DNA of 64,000 bases from Desulfotomaculum nigrificans DSM 574 (GCF_000189755.2 NZ_KI912183.1:12564-76563), one strand, 5' to 3'. Counted from the stretch's first letter, positions 30,568 through 39,975 are shown. Notes: generated by a model not told the origin, from the letters alone. Program-made: numbers and translations.

Positions 30568-30993
30568 ATGCGGGTTGCAGTAATAGACGGGCAAGGTGGA
30601 GGCATAGGAAAAGCAATTGTGGATAAATTCAGGCAGGCATTTGGGGAAGAGATTGAAATTATTGCTTTAGGTACCAATGCGCTGGCAACATCTTTGATGT
30701 TAAAATCAGGGGCGAATGAAGGAGCTTCAGGAGAAAATGCCATTGTTTTTAATGCTTCAAGAGTTGATGTTATCTTGGGAACAATCGGAATTATTACTGC
30801 AAACTCAATGCTGGGCGAACTAACGCCGATGATGGCTAAAGCGATTGCAGAAAGTCCGGCTAAGAAGATCTTAATTCCATTAAACAGGTGCAACATTGAG
30901 GTAGCCGGAATTAAGAATATGCCTCTTCCTCATTATATTGATGATGCAATTGAGCTTGTTAAAAGCTATATGAGAGGTGAAAACAATGTGTGA
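30568..30993 (+). CDS. DUF3842-family protein
   Basis: 141 aa. Begins MRVAVIDGQGGGIGKAIVDK, a Rossmann-like Gly-rich loop, and has GTIGIITANSMLGELTPMMAKAI in the middle. Function unknown. It overlaps the CooT-like gene by 8 bases and follows cbiMQO by 130 bases with AT-rich promoter-like TATAAT sequences near 30515-30529, so it may be a separate small operon tied to nickel handling. Confidence 0.8.
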   Translation: MRVAVIDGQGGGIGKAIVDKFRQAFGEEIEIIALGTNALATSLMLKSGANEGASGENAIVFNASRVDVILGTIGIITANSMLGELTPMMAKAIAESPAKKILIPLNRCNIEVAGIKNMPLPHYIDDAIELVKSYMRGENNV

Positions 30994-31180
30994 AGCAAAT
31001 GTGTATTTAATCGACAAGGAAGGTAATGAAAAGCTGCTTTTGGAATCAGTGGACAAGCTTGTTCCAAGTGACGAGAGTATAATGCTCGAAAACATATTTA
31101 GCCAGAGGAAGACGGTAAAAGCAAGGATAAAGGAAATGGCTCTCGTGGAACACCGTATTGTACTTGAAGAAAAAGATTAG
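30986..31180 (+). CDS. cooT: CooT-family small nickel-binding protein
   Basis: 64 aa from ATG 30986 with GAGGTGA upstream. Begins MCEANVYLIDKEG; CooT proteins are small dimers that bind Ni(II) through Cys2, which is present here. Known CooT belongs to nickel delivery for CO dehydrogenase. No CO dehydrogenase gene is in the window, so its client could be the lar system or an enzyme elsewhere. Placement next to cbiMQO supports a nickel role. Confidence 0.85.
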   Translation: MCEANVYLIDKEGNEKLLLESVDKLVPSDESIMLENIFSQRKTVKARIKEMALVEHRIVLEEKD

Positions 31181-31261
31181 GAGTTTGGTTTTTATAAGAA
31201 AGTGCAAAGATTAAGGGAGCGGGCTTTAAAGCAGACTATGAATAGGCAAAGGACTTAAAGG

Positions 31262-31298
31262 GGCTGACCTGAAAGCAAATTAGGTCAGCCTTCTTTTT
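31262..31298 (+). terminator. Terminator after cooT
   Basis: GGCTGACCT (31262-31270) pairs with AGGTCAGCC (31282-31290), followed by TTCTTTTT. Confidence 0.9.
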
Positions 31299-31960
31299 GT
31301 GACAGGCACCGGTTTTGACGTAATCGTACACGCTGTTGAGAAAACTTAAGATTGTTTAGAATGAAAAAAATTAGATTAATAAGAAAAAAACTACAATATT
31401 AAGAAGGAAAAGTAAAAATATTGTAGAATAACAAAGATTATAAAAATTCAAAAACGTTATTCGATATTGCAGAACATGAACGGTATTTGATCACTCAAAT
31501 TGGCTGAGAGGTATTCATGAAAAAGAAGACCAATATAATCCAGTCTGTTAATTGAGCCATACCATTTTGGAAGTATTAGAAAATCCACTAGGAATAAACA
31601 ACTGAGTAAGGTATAAATTATCGAAAAAATTTTTTTGCCATAAAATAAAAACATTGTTTGACAATATCGAACGCATAAAATGCTAAGTTTTTAAAGGGGG
31701 GAAGCTAGGCCATATTTAGAGGGGATGCTTTTGGATGGGCGATATTTACTAAAAGAAACATCTGGTGCAACAAGAAAGCCTGGGTGTATCAAGATGTTTA
31801 AAAAGGGGGTTAGCTAGCTTAAGTGTAGTTCCAAAATGGTGAACTCGTTTTATGACAAAGTTGGGTAATGTTGCTGTATGATAATTTGTTATCCGTCAAA
31901 AAATCTATTTGTCTGTCCTGTATTTCTAAAAACTTATTAATAAAAACGAGGGATGAAGTT
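31299..31960. other. Long intergenic region with a split inverted repeat
   Basis: No gene is supported. TTCGATATTG at 31460-31469 and its exact reverse complement CAATATCGAA at 31662-31671 are 200 bases apart and resemble the TCGAAC-type site ahead of the BenE-like permease; they may be operators. A GACAGGCACCGGTTTTGACG fragment near 31302 resembles dispersed repeats in such genomes. Confidence 0.45.
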
Positions 31961-33319
31961 ATGGAGAATGTTAACAAAGTTACAAAACGGCAGGTAGCCG
32001 TTGCCACTGTGGCTTCTGTTTTTGGTTGGTCGTTAGACCTTTTTGATCTTTTTCTAATTTTGTATGTTGCGCCAACAGTTGGAGCATTATTTTTTCCATC
32101 CAAAATACCTACACTTTCCCTGGCATCAGTTTTTGCGTCTTTCGCCATTAGTGTATTAATACGTCCCCTTGGATCGGCTATCTTTGGTACATATGCCGAT
32201 AACCGAGGACGAAAAAAAGCAATGGTTATAGCGGTAGTGGGTGTGGGGGTTTCCACGAGTTTATTAGGAATACTACCAACCTATAATCATGTAGGAGTAG
32301 TGGCTCCGATCTTATTCCTGCTTCTCCGTCTTTTGCAAGGGACCTTTGTGGGTGGTGTTACTGCGTCTACTCATACCATTGGTACCGAAACTGTTGAGCC
32401 CAAATGGCGCGGACTAATGTCCGGTCTGATTACTGGGGGTGCCAGTATTGGTGCTCTTTTAGCTTCTGTTATATTATATATAGTTTCTTCAGTGTTCCCG
32501 GGGGAAGCCTTTAACGTATGGGGCTGGCGGTTTATGTTTTTCTCTGGATTATTAAGCTCCGTGTTTGGCTTGATCTTATTCCGGGTCTTAGAGGAGTCCC
32601 CGGTATGGATTGAAATGAAGAAAAAAGAGAAAACCCAAGATAAGGATAAACCGAAGAAGACACCACTCAGGACAATCTTTTCAGGCCAATTTGCGAGAAT
32701 TATGTTAATCAATATCATGATTGTGGCCGGTGCTTCAACACAATACTATCTTACTTCGGGTTACCTACCATCTTTTCTCAGTCTTATTAACCATGTGCCC
32801 AAACCCGTAGCAGGAAAGATTCTAACTATTGTAAGCGTTATAGTTATTGTATCCCCTGTCCTGGTTGGACATTTAAGTCAATTTATCGGGCGAAAAAAAA
32901 CTTTCTTGCTTACAGCAATTGTAAATTTACCTTTACTAGTTTGGGGCTACCTACAGCTTGCTAAAGCAACCTCATTTAATGAAATTATTTTATACACGTT
33001 TATTATTTCTTTCTTTGGTAACGCTGCCTATGCACCCGTACTGATCTTCCTGAACGAGCGGTTCCCAACTGAGGTAAGAGCCAGCGGAACCGGGTTATCA
33101 TGGAACATTGGTTTTGCTATCGGCGGTCTAATGCCTACATTTGTTACCTTAGTCAGCCCAAATGTAAAAGACATAACAACAAACCTAATCATATTCCTTG
33201 TAGGATCAATTGCTCTCATGATAATTGGAACTCTTCTATCCCCTGAGACTAAAGGTAAATTCTGGTCAACTGAAAATGTGTCGGCTATGGAGAGTGAACA
33301 GCAAAGGATACCTTTGTAG
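31961..33319 (+). CDS. MFS permease, metabolite:H+ symporter type
   Basis: 452 aa from ATG 31961 (GAGGGA upstream); an in-frame ATG at 31868 adds 31 residues without a ribosome site. About 12 membrane segments. The loop 2-3 motif GTYADNRGRKKAM and the segment SLDLFDLFLILYVAPTVG are typical of the organic-acid/aromatic-acid MFS branch. WRGLMSGLITGGASIGALLAS is the helix 5 region. Substrate unknown. It precedes the MoaD-AOR genes with a 190-nt gap. Confidence 0.85.
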   Translation: MENVNKVTKRQVAVATVASVFGWSLDLFDLFLILYVAPTVGALFFPSKIPTLSLASVFASFAISVLIRPLGSAIFGTYADNRGRKKAMVIAVVGVGVSTSLLGILPTYNHVGVVAPILFLLLRLLQGTFVGGVTASTHTIGTETVEPKWRGLMSGLITGGASIGALLASVILYIVSSVFPGEAFNVWGWRFMFFSGLLSSVFGLILFRVLEESPVWIEMKKKEKTQDKDKPKKTPLRTIFSGQFARIMLINIMIVAGASTQYYLTSGYLPSFLSLINHVPKPVAGKILTIVSVIVIVSPVLVGHLSQFIGRKKTFLLTAIVNLPLLVWGYLQLAKATSFNEIILYTFIISFFGNAAYAPVLIFLNERFPTEVRASGTGLSWNIGFAIGGLMPTFVTLVSPNVKDITTNLIIFLVGSIALMIIGTLLSPETKGKFWSTENVSAMESEQQRIPL

Positions 33320-33397
33320 TAGTTTACCCATTATCCATTAAATTGCTAAGATTCCTCTAGGGTCAGACCCAAATGCTAAACTAAGACGAATTGTAGT

Positions 33398-33437
33398 AAA
33401 GTGGCTTGGAGGAACTCTTTGCTCCAGGCCACTTAGA
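33398..33437 (+). other. Hairpin ahead of the MoaD-like gene
   Basis: AAGTGGC-TT-GGAG pairs with CTCC-A-GGCCACTT around GAACTCTTTG. It is not followed by Ts. It may be a leader structure of the MoaD-AOR operon. It does not match the molybdenum/tungsten cofactor riboswitch as I know it. Confidence 0.4.
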
Positions 33438-33499
33438 CATACAGACTTTGAGGACAGACACATGTAACCCGAAAAAAGAAGAAACAAGTAAAGACTGGG

Positions 33500-33790
33500 A
33501 TGATGGGTATGGTAAAGATAGAGATTTTCCCACCGCTTGCCGATTTATTAACAAAAAAAGAAGTCTTTCTAACATTAGAGGAACCTATGAATATTATAGA
33601 TTTTATTTTATGGGTTAAAGAGTTACACCCGGATGTTTCCAGGGCTTTTACCTCTGTCGGAAAAATAGCGAATCCCAGTGATTTATTACACTATTTTTTA
33701 GTCTTAAAAAATAATGAAATCGCTACTAAAGATGAATATGTCATGGAGAATGATGTAATTAAACTAATTCTTCCCTTGCAGGGGGGGTAA
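33500..33790 (+). CDS. MoaD/ThiS-like small sulfur-carrier protein
   Basis: About 96 aa (93 if the ATG at 33509 is used; neither has a strong ribosome site). Ubiquitin-like fold, beginning VKIEIFPPLADLL and ending LPLQGG with the C-terminal Gly-Gly that is adenylated and thiocarboxylated. Genes of this type next to AOR genes usually serve dithiolene synthesis of the tungsto/molybdopterin. AOR starts 56 bases downstream. Confidence 0.85.
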   Translation: MMGMVKIEIFPPLADLLTKKEVFLTLEEPMNIIDFILWVKELHPDVSRAFTSVGKIANPSDLLHYFLVLKNNEIATKDEYVMENDVIKLILPLQGG

Positions 33791-33846
33791 TTCCACCAAA
33801 TCTCCAGCTAACATTTATACTTAGTTAACTAAAAAGAGGTGAGAGA

Positions 33847-35679
33847 ATGTCCGGTTATATTAATCGCTTTTTAGACGTTGACCTAAGTAGGATGAAATTA
33901 CAAGATATGCAGTTGCCCAAAGAATGGCTGGAAAACTATATCGGTGGCTCTGGTTTAGGAGCCAAAATTTTAGTAGAAAATACGGATCCCAAAATCGATC
34001 CCTTAGGGCCAGAAAACATTCTTTGCTTCCTAACCGGGCCGCTGACAGGAACCACTGTACCTGGTTCAGGTAGACATTCTATTGTTGCCAAATCACCTTT
34101 GACCAATATATGGGGTGAGGCGAGTGTCGGTGGCTATTGGGGAAGGGAATTAAAACGGGCCGGTTACGATGGCGTCATAGTCCGAGGTCAAGCACCAAAA
34201 CCGGTGTATCTGTGGATTAACGACGGTAAGGCGGAATTGAGAGAAGCCGGTCATGTTTGGGGTAAAGATACCTATGAGACTGACGATCTGTTGCGTAAGG
34301 AAACAGATCATAAGGCAGTAGTTAGCTGTATTGGACCTTCCGGCGAGAAAATGATTCCTATTGCAGGTATTTTTACCGATGGTAAAGAGGGACGGGCAGC
34401 GGCTCGCTGTGGGCTTGGGGCTGTTCAAGGTTCAAAAAATTTGAAGGCTATAGTAGTTAAAGGCACTGGTAAAGTCCCATTGTATAACGAACATGGTCTA
34501 AAGGATGCCCTAAAAAATGTTTTACCCGACTATGTCAACAGAACAAGAATGCTAAAACAATTTGGGACAGCCGGTCTGGTTATTGGCTGTGAACAGACTG
34601 GTGATCTACCCATCAAAAATTGGCGACTCGGTAAATGGGAAGAAGGGGCTTTGAAAATTTCGGGTCCCACCATGAAGGAGAAAATGGCGGTAAAAAGTTT
34701 TTTCTGTGCCGGTTGTGTGATTGGATGTGGCCGAAGTGTAAAAATGAAAGATGATCGGTATGGTCCTGTTGAAGGTGCCGGCCCCGAGTATGAAACCCTG
34801 GGTCTCATTGGCGCATCATGTTTAATTGATGATTTAGAAGCTATTGTAAAGGCTAATGAATTATGTAACCGGTATGGTATTGACTCCATTGAAGTAGGGA
34901 ATGCCGTTGCCCTGGCCATGGAGTGTTATGAAAAAGGACTAATCAATGAAAAAGACACCGGGTTGAAATTAGAATGGGGTAATGCCGCAGCAATGTTGGA
35001 ATTGGTTAAACAAATCGGTGAAGCTCGCGGCTTTGGTGCTGTTCTTGGTAAGGGATTGGTGGCTGCCACTGAGGAAATAGGCGGAGCTAGTAGAGATTAC
35101 GCCATGCATGTCAAAGGTTTGGCTTTTCCCGCCCATGACCCCCGGGCTTTTACCAGTCAAGCCCTTGGGTATGCAACTTCCAGTCGGGGTGCTTGTCATT
35201 TACAGTCATTTAGTCATGCCTTTGAACGTAATTTAACTATGCCGGAACTTGGGATTGACTCGCCACTTGATCGTTTCTCATCAGCAGGAAAAGGTAGTTT
35301 TGTGGCCAAGCTCCAGGATCTGATGGCTCTATATGATTCACTTTGCCTTTGTAAGTTCAGTCTATTTGGTGGTGTACAGCCAAGCCACCTGGCTCAATGG
35401 TTTGAGCTAGTTACCGGCTGGGAGCTTACACCTAGTAAACTAATGTTAGCCGGGGAGCGCATTTTTAACCTGAAAAGAATTTACAGCATTCGTGCCGGAG
35501 CAGCAGGACAGCAAGACACCCTGCCAAAACGTATTTTATCGGAACCCCGTGGAGAGGGCGGAGCCGCAACCAGTTTACCAGATTTGGAAACCATGCTAAA
35601 GGATTATTATCAATATCGAGATTGGGATGAACATGGCGTTCCAACTAGACGATTGCTGGAAAAGTTAAGTATAAACTAA
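33847..35679 (+). CDS. aor: Aldehyde ferredoxin oxidoreductase, tungsten type
   Basis: Oxidises an aldehyde to a carboxylate, or the reverse, with ferredoxin. 610 aa, family length. Three domains of the AOR fold. The iron-sulfur ligands are Cys287, Cys290 and Cys294 (FFCAGCVIGCG), with the fourth in DSLCLCKFS near residue 500. The bis-pterin binding region includes GRAAARCGLGAVQGSKNLKA. The gene is flanked by MoaD-like and iron alcohol dehydrogenase genes, an arrangement that would interconvert acid, aldehyde and alcohol. Confidence 0.94.
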   Translation: MSGYINRFLDVDLSRMKLQDMQLPKEWLENYIGGSGLGAKILVENTDPKIDPLGPENILCFLTGPLTGTTVPGSGRHSIVAKSPLTNIWGEASVGGYWGRELKRAGYDGVIVRGQAPKPVYLWINDGKAELREAGHVWGKDTYETDDLLRKETDHKAVVSCIGPSGEKMIPIAGIFTDGKEGRAAARCGLGAVQGSKNLKAIVVKGTGKVPLYNEHGLKDALKNVLPDYVNRTRMLKQFGTAGLVIGCEQTGDLPIKNWRLGKWEEGALKISGPTMKEKMAVKSFFCAGCVIGCGRSVKMKDDRYGPVEGAGPEYETLGLIGASCLIDDLEAIVKANELCNRYGIDSIEVGNAVALAMECYEKGLINEKDTGLKLEWGNAAAMLELVKQIGEARGFGAVLGKGLVAATEEIGGASRDYAMHVKGLAFPAHDPRAFTSQALGYATSSRGACHLQSFSHAFERNLTMPELGIDSPLDRFSSAGKGSFVAKLQDLMALYDSLCLCKFSLFGGVQPSHLAQWFELVTGWELTPSKLMLAGERIFNLKRIYSIRAGAAGQQDTLPKRILSEPRGEGGAATSLPDLETMLKDYYQYRDWDEHGVPTRRLLEKLSIN

Positions 35680-35695
35680 CAAGGGGGAATTTAAC

Positions 35696-36844
35696 ATGTC
35701 TTACTTATTTCAATTACCGACCAAAATAATTTTTGGAACCAATTCCATTAACGAACTGGCTAAAGAAGTATCCTTATTTAAAGCCAAAAAGGTTTTACTT
35801 GTTACCGACCCTGGGGTAATTAAAGCAGGTCTCCATGAAAAAGTAACAAGTTGCTTAACAGGCGCGGGGATCAGCTTTGATATATTCGACGGAGTTGAGC
35901 CAGATCCCAGTATTGCGACTGCCACAAAAGCAGCGAGAATGGCTCAAGAGGTGCAAGCTGAAGTATTGGTTGCTTTGGGCGGTGGCAGTGCCATTGATAC
36001 TGCTAAGTCAGCCTCAATATTAAGTAAAAGCGGGGGTAACCTGAAAGATTATGCCGGAGTGAATAAAGTACAGGAAGCAGGCATGCCGTTAATCGCTATT
36101 CCCACTACTGCCGGTACCGGTAGTGAGGTAACTGTCTTTGCTGTTATGAGTGACCCGGATAATAATGAGAAGTTTACTATTTCAAGTCCTTTGATTGCAC
36201 CGAATACTACTATTTTAGACCCGGTTCTCACCTTAACTTTGCCGCCTTCCTTGACCGCCTTTACAGGGATGGATGCCTTAACACATGCGATAGAGGCTTA
36301 CACTTCGGTGGTAGCCCAACCAGCCACTGATGCCTTAGCTTTAAAAGCTATTGAATTAATTATGAACAACCTGCGAACAGCTGTAGGACGCGGGGATAAT
36401 CTAAAGGCAAGAGAGAATATGTTACAGGCTGCTTTACTGGCCGGTGCCGCCTTTAATAACGCAAACTTGGGTTTATGCCATGCTATTGCCAGCCCCTTGG
36501 GGGGATATTTCCATGTTCCCCACGGGTTAGCAAACGCAGTAATGTTACCTTATGTAATGGAATATAATATGACAACTGCTGCAGAAAAATTTGCTGATAT
36601 TGCCCGGCTAATAGGTGTAGCAGACCAGGGTTCGAATGTACGCGTGATGGCGCGTAAAGCTGTTGAAGCTGTGAAAGAGCTGGCACAAGACATAAAAATA
36701 CCGGCTAAACTAAGAGATGTCGGGGCCAAGGAGGAACAGTTGCCAATGGTAGCAAAAGATGCTTTAAAAAGCATACAATTAAGATTTAATGCTAGAGTGT
36801 CCGGAGAACGTGATATTCTGGAACTGCTTCAGAAAGCATTTTAG
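35696..36844 (+). CDS. Iron-containing alcohol dehydrogenase
   Basis: 382 aa, NAD(P)-dependent, group III. GGGSAIDTAKSASIL near 95-110 is the nucleotide-binding loop. Metal ligands are in DALTHAIEAYTS, NLGLCHAIASPLGG and HVPHGLANA. It starts 16 bases after AOR with AAGGGGG upstream, so the two are co-transcribed and probably act on the same aldehyde. The substrate is not certain. Confidence 0.93.
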   Translation: MSYLFQLPTKIIFGTNSINELAKEVSLFKAKKVLLVTDPGVIKAGLHEKVTSCLTGAGISFDIFDGVEPDPSIATATKAARMAQEVQAEVLVALGGGSAIDTAKSASILSKSGGNLKDYAGVNKVQEAGMPLIAIPTTAGTGSEVTVFAVMSDPDNNEKFTISSPLIAPNTTILDPVLTLTLPPSLTAFTGMDALTHAIEAYTSVVAQPATDALALKAIELIMNNLRTAVGRGDNLKARENMLQAALLAGAAFNNANLGLCHAIASPLGGYFHVPHGLANAVMLPYVMEYNMTTAAEKFADIARLIGVADQGSNVRVMARKAVEAVKELAQDIKIPAKLRDVGAKEEQLPMVAKDALKSIQLRFNARVSGERDILELLQKAF

Positions 36845-36873
36845 CAATTTGATAAAATGTATCCAAATAGTAA

Positions 36874-36912
36874 GGCTTGCACCTTGCTTTTAGGGTGCAG
36901 GCTAAGTTTTTC
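36874..36912 (+). terminator. Terminator between the alcohol dehydrogenase and ubiD
   Basis: GGCTTGCACC (36874-36883) pairs with GGTGCAGGCT, followed by AAGTTTTTCT. Confidence 0.75.
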
Positions 36913-36946
36913 TATGTTAAGCTAGATTTAAGAAGGTGAAAAGTAT

Positions 36947-38290
36947 ATGATATGTACCTCTTTACGCCAATGGTTATCACTATTGGAAGAAAAAGGCTTA
37001 TTAAAACAGGTAAATAAATTGGTTGACCTGAAATACGAATTAGCAGCCTTGGGCAAAAAGGCCGATGGAAAATATGCTTTGCGGTTTAATAATGTTGGCG
37101 ACTATAAAATACCAGTAGTAACAGAAATTGCCGGGGGCCGGGAGTTTTTTGCCATGGCGATGGATGTTCCGGTGGATCAAGTGGCGGAACATTTTGCTCG
37201 GGCGCAAGCCAACCCCATTGATTGTACAGTTGTTGATGCCAGTAAAGCCCCTGTAAAGGAAGTAGTTAGTCAAAATGTGGACTTAAGTACCTTACCCATC
37301 CCTATACATCATGAAAAAGACAGCGGACCATATATTACGGCTGGAGTATTGGTGGCTAAGGATCCTAAAACAGGGATACGCAATATATCAATACACCGGC
37401 TACAGGTTTTAGGACCCAACCGTTTGGGGATCTTGATTTTGCCCAGGCACCTGTTCCACTTTTTCAGGGAAGCCGAGTCTATGGGTAAACCGCTGGAAGT
37501 GGCCATTGCCATCGGACTTGATCCCCTGGTGCTGCTGGCTTCACAGGCCCTTACACCGCCTGGTGTTGATGAATTAACCATTGCCAGTGCCCTTTATGGT
37601 AAGCCCTTGGAATTAGTTAAATGTGAGACTGTTGACCTGGAGGTTCCGGCTCAAGCAGAAATTGTGTTAGAAGGGAAATTGCTCCCTGGCATTAGAGAAA
37701 TGGAGGGACCCTTTGGTGAGTATCCTAAATATTATGGTCCGGCTTCACCAAAACCGGTTATTGAATTAACAGCCATGACCTCCAGGAAGGATCCCATTTA
37801 TCAAACAATCGTACCGGCCACCAGAGAACATCTTCTCTTAGGAGCAATCCCCCGGGAAGGTGGTTTATTCCAGATAGTAAAAAATACTGTACCTACTGTT
37901 TGTGCAGTACATTTAACACCTGGAGGAACCTGCCGGTATCACGTGGTAATTTCTATTGATAAGCAAAACGAAGGTGAAGCTAAAAACGCCATCTTTGCGG
38001 CTCTAAGCAGTAGTCAAGAAATAAAGCATGTGGTAGTGGTAGATAAAGAAGTGAACATTTTTGATCCGGAAGATGTAGAATGGGCTATAGCCACCCGCTG
38101 CCAGGCGGACCGGGATGTCTTTGTTGTAGCCGGGGCTATGGGAAATAAGTTAGATCCGTCCAGTGATGATGGTCTGAGTGCTAAGATGGGTATAGACGCT
38201 ACGGTCCCCTTAAACGCGGAGCCCGGCAGGTTTGAGAGAATCCGTATTCCCGGCGAGGATACAATCTCGCTGGAAGATTATATTGAGTAG
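36947..38290 (+). CDS. ubiD: UbiD-family prenyl-FMN decarboxylase
   Basis: 447 aa. Reversible decarboxylase of an aromatic, heteroaromatic or unsaturated acid using prenylated FMN. The catalytic E-R-E set is visible: Arg in NISIHRLQVLG near 155 and the Glu pair in EMEGPFGEYPKYYG near 255. ATG 36947 follows GAAGGTGA. The cofactor could come from UbiX at 18 kb. The substrate is unknown; the AOR and alcohol dehydrogenase upstream and the permease downstream suggest a carboxylic acid catabolic role. Confidence 0.92.
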   Translation: MICTSLRQWLSLLEEKGLLKQVNKLVDLKYELAALGKKADGKYALRFNNVGDYKIPVVTEIAGGREFFAMAMDVPVDQVAEHFARAQANPIDCTVVDASKAPVKEVVSQNVDLSTLPIPIHHEKDSGPYITAGVLVAKDPKTGIRNISIHRLQVLGPNRLGILILPRHLFHFFREAESMGKPLEVAIAIGLDPLVLLASQALTPPGVDELTIASALYGKPLELVKCETVDLEVPAQAEIVLEGKLLPGIREMEGPFGEYPKYYGPASPKPVIELTAMTSRKDPIYQTIVPATREHLLLGAIPREGGLFQIVKNTVPTVCAVHLTPGGTCRYHVVISIDKQNEGEAKNAIFAALSSSQEIKHVVVVDKEVNIFDPEDVEWAIATRCQADRDVFVVAGAMGNKLDPSSDDGLSAKMGIDATVPLNAEPGRFERIRIPGEDTISLEDYIE

Positions 38291-38312
38291 AAGATTATCA
38301 TAAAATAATCTT

Positions 38313-38358
38313 AACCAACCCACGCTCTCATTTCTTATGAGCGGGGGTTACTTTTTTG
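38313..38358 (+). terminator. Terminator after ubiD
   Basis: Imperfect stem: AACCCACGCTCTCAT against ATGAGCGGGGGTT, then ACTTTTTT. Confidence 0.65.
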
Positions 38359-38520
38359 AATAATACTATTCACAAGCAAATGAATTGCCATAATGGGCTA
38401 AGTGTGTTATATATAAATTGTAGGGTTAGTAGGAGTCGGTAGGAACTTTTATGCAGGAACTAATATATCTCAAAATAGTGGAAGAATGGTGGTACAGCAG
38501 GAGATAGTGACGTTAAAAAA

Positions 38521-38560
38521 CAGGTCACTCCTGGCGAGGGGTGGCCTTTTATTTTTTTCA
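38521..38560 (+). terminator. Terminator-like hairpin ahead of the second MFS gene
   Basis: AGGTCACTCCT pairs imperfectly with AGGGGTGGCCT, with TTTATTTTTTT after. It is preceded by TGGTGGTACAGCAGGAG, which looks like a damaged T-box, so it might be an attenuator. The rest of 38359-38591 shows no gene. Confidence 0.55.
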
Positions 38561-38591
38561 AAAACTATTCAACGTGAGGTGAAGATATCAT

Positions 38592-39896
38592 ATGTCAAGC
38601 AGGATGGGAAGTAATGGTAATATTACAACTGGTTACCTGGATAAACCGGTAATGGCCAGGAGAAGCCGGGTCAGATTTCTGATTTTAACTACACTGTTTA
38701 TAACCCTTCTAGTAGCTTATCTGGATCGGGTAAATATTTCTGTGCTTATTGCTGATCCGCAATTTCTGGCGGAGATGAATTTACAGCAGCAGGCTACCAA
38801 ACAGGGGTTATTAATGACTGTTTTTCTTATTGCTTACGGTTTAGCCAACATGTCTCTGGGTTTCGTGGGTGATAAGATAGGGCCCAGAAAAGCCATGTCT
38901 TTATCCATTGTGTCCTGGACTGTGGCCTGTTTTTTGGGCGGCTGGGCACGAAATTTCACAACTATGCTCTCCACCAGGGTTTTGCTAGGTGTGGGTGAAG
39001 GATTTCACTGGCCCATGCAGAGTACCTTTGTTAAGAACTGGTTTCCTGCCCATGAGCGGGGTCGGGCTAATGCCGCCTGGTTAATGGGGTTAATGGTGGG
39101 ACCAACCTTGGCCATGCCTATTTTGGCCAGTATAATTAGCAACCACGGCTGGCGATCCAGTTTCTTCTTTCTTGGTGTCTTAGGACTTCTTTTGCCACTG
39201 CCACTGATCTGGTTTTTGACCGCTGACCGGCCTGAACAGCACAGGATGACTAATGAGGCAGAGATTCGTTATATACAAGAAGGTGCGATGGAACCGGTAA
39301 AGGTAAAATTCGGTGCTAACCCTTATAAAGAAGTGCTGTCCTCAGGGGCTTTCTGGTTAACCGCCATTGGATATACAGCAGCAGCATCTATTTTCTGGGG
39401 TGTAATGACATGGTTACCCCAATATCTCAGAGTGGCTCGGCATTTTTCTTGGTCACAAATGGGTTATCTTTCTGCTTTGCCTTTTATTCTGGGTGGCATA
39501 TCATTAGTGGTGTCAGGTTTTATATCCGACAAAATGCTCCGTAGGGCACCTCTCTGCTGTCTTGGCTTTTTAGGAGCGGTTGCATTTCTCTATCTTGGTG
39601 CAACGTCCTCCAGCAACCTGGCCAGTGCCATCTTTATGGCGTTAAGTATAGCCTTTGTGGAGCTTGTCCAGCCCAATATATGGACCATTGTTCAGTCTAT
39701 GCTGTCGGCTGATTTGGTAGGAACGGGAGCAGGATTATTGAATGGAATTGCTAATTTTATTTCGGCGTTGGCGCCTATGGCCATTGGCTTTTTAATTTCT
39801 TTAACCGGTAGCTATTTTGGTGGACTTGTTTATTTGATGGTGATTGGCTTAATGGGGGCAGTTGCATCGGCTGTACTGGTAATTAAAAAATATTAG
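38592..39896 (+). CDS. MFS permease, anion:cation symporter (ACS) type
   Basis: 434 aa from ATG 38592 with GTGAGGTGAAG upstream. About 12 membrane segments. VAYLDRVNISVLIA in helix 1, GFVGDKIGPRKAMSLSIV in the loop 2-3 and RVLLGVGEGFHWPMQSTFVKNWFPAHERG in helix 4 are typical of the hexuronate/aldonate/tartrate branch. Together with the GlcD/GlcF genes downstream it may import a 2-hydroxy acid such as lactate or glycolate; the substrate is inferred. Confidence 0.88.
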   Translation: MSSRMGSNGNITTGYLDKPVMARRSRVRFLILTTLFITLLVAYLDRVNISVLIADPQFLAEMNLQQQATKQGLLMTVFLIAYGLANMSLGFVGDKIGPRKAMSLSIVSWTVACFLGGWARNFTTMLSTRVLLGVGEGFHWPMQSTFVKNWFPAHERGRANAAWLMGLMVGPTLAMPILASIISNHGWRSSFFFLGVLGLLLPLPLIWFLTADRPEQHRMTNEAEIRYIQEGAMEPVKVKFGANPYKEVLSSGAFWLTAIGYTAAASIFWGVMTWLPQYLRVARHFSWSQMGYLSALPFILGGISLVVSGFISDKMLRRAPLCCLGFLGAVAFLYLGATSSSNLASAIFMALSIAFVELVQPNIWTIVQSMLSADLVGTGAGLLNGIANFISALAPMAIGFLISLTGSYFGGLVYLMVIGLMGAVASAVLVIKKY

Positions 39897-39975
39897 AAAT
39901 TAAACCCCTTGGGTTACATTAAGAGGTTATAATTAATAATTGGTTATCAATTACAGCCAAAAAGGATATGGTGCA

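Noticed and set aside
33320-33500. Molybdenum/tungsten cofactor riboswitch ahead of the MoaD-AOR genes
   Set aside because: Only one imperfect hairpin is seen and the conserved riboswitch core is missing.
33406-33618. Open frame of 70 codons overlapping the MoaD-like gene
   Set aside because: It is out of frame with the MoaD-like gene, includes the hairpin and has no family features.
38441-38560. T-box-like TGGTGGTACAGCAGGAG before a terminator hairpin
   Set aside because: The invariant ACCGCG is altered and no stem I with specifier could be drawn; kept only as a terminator-like hairpin.
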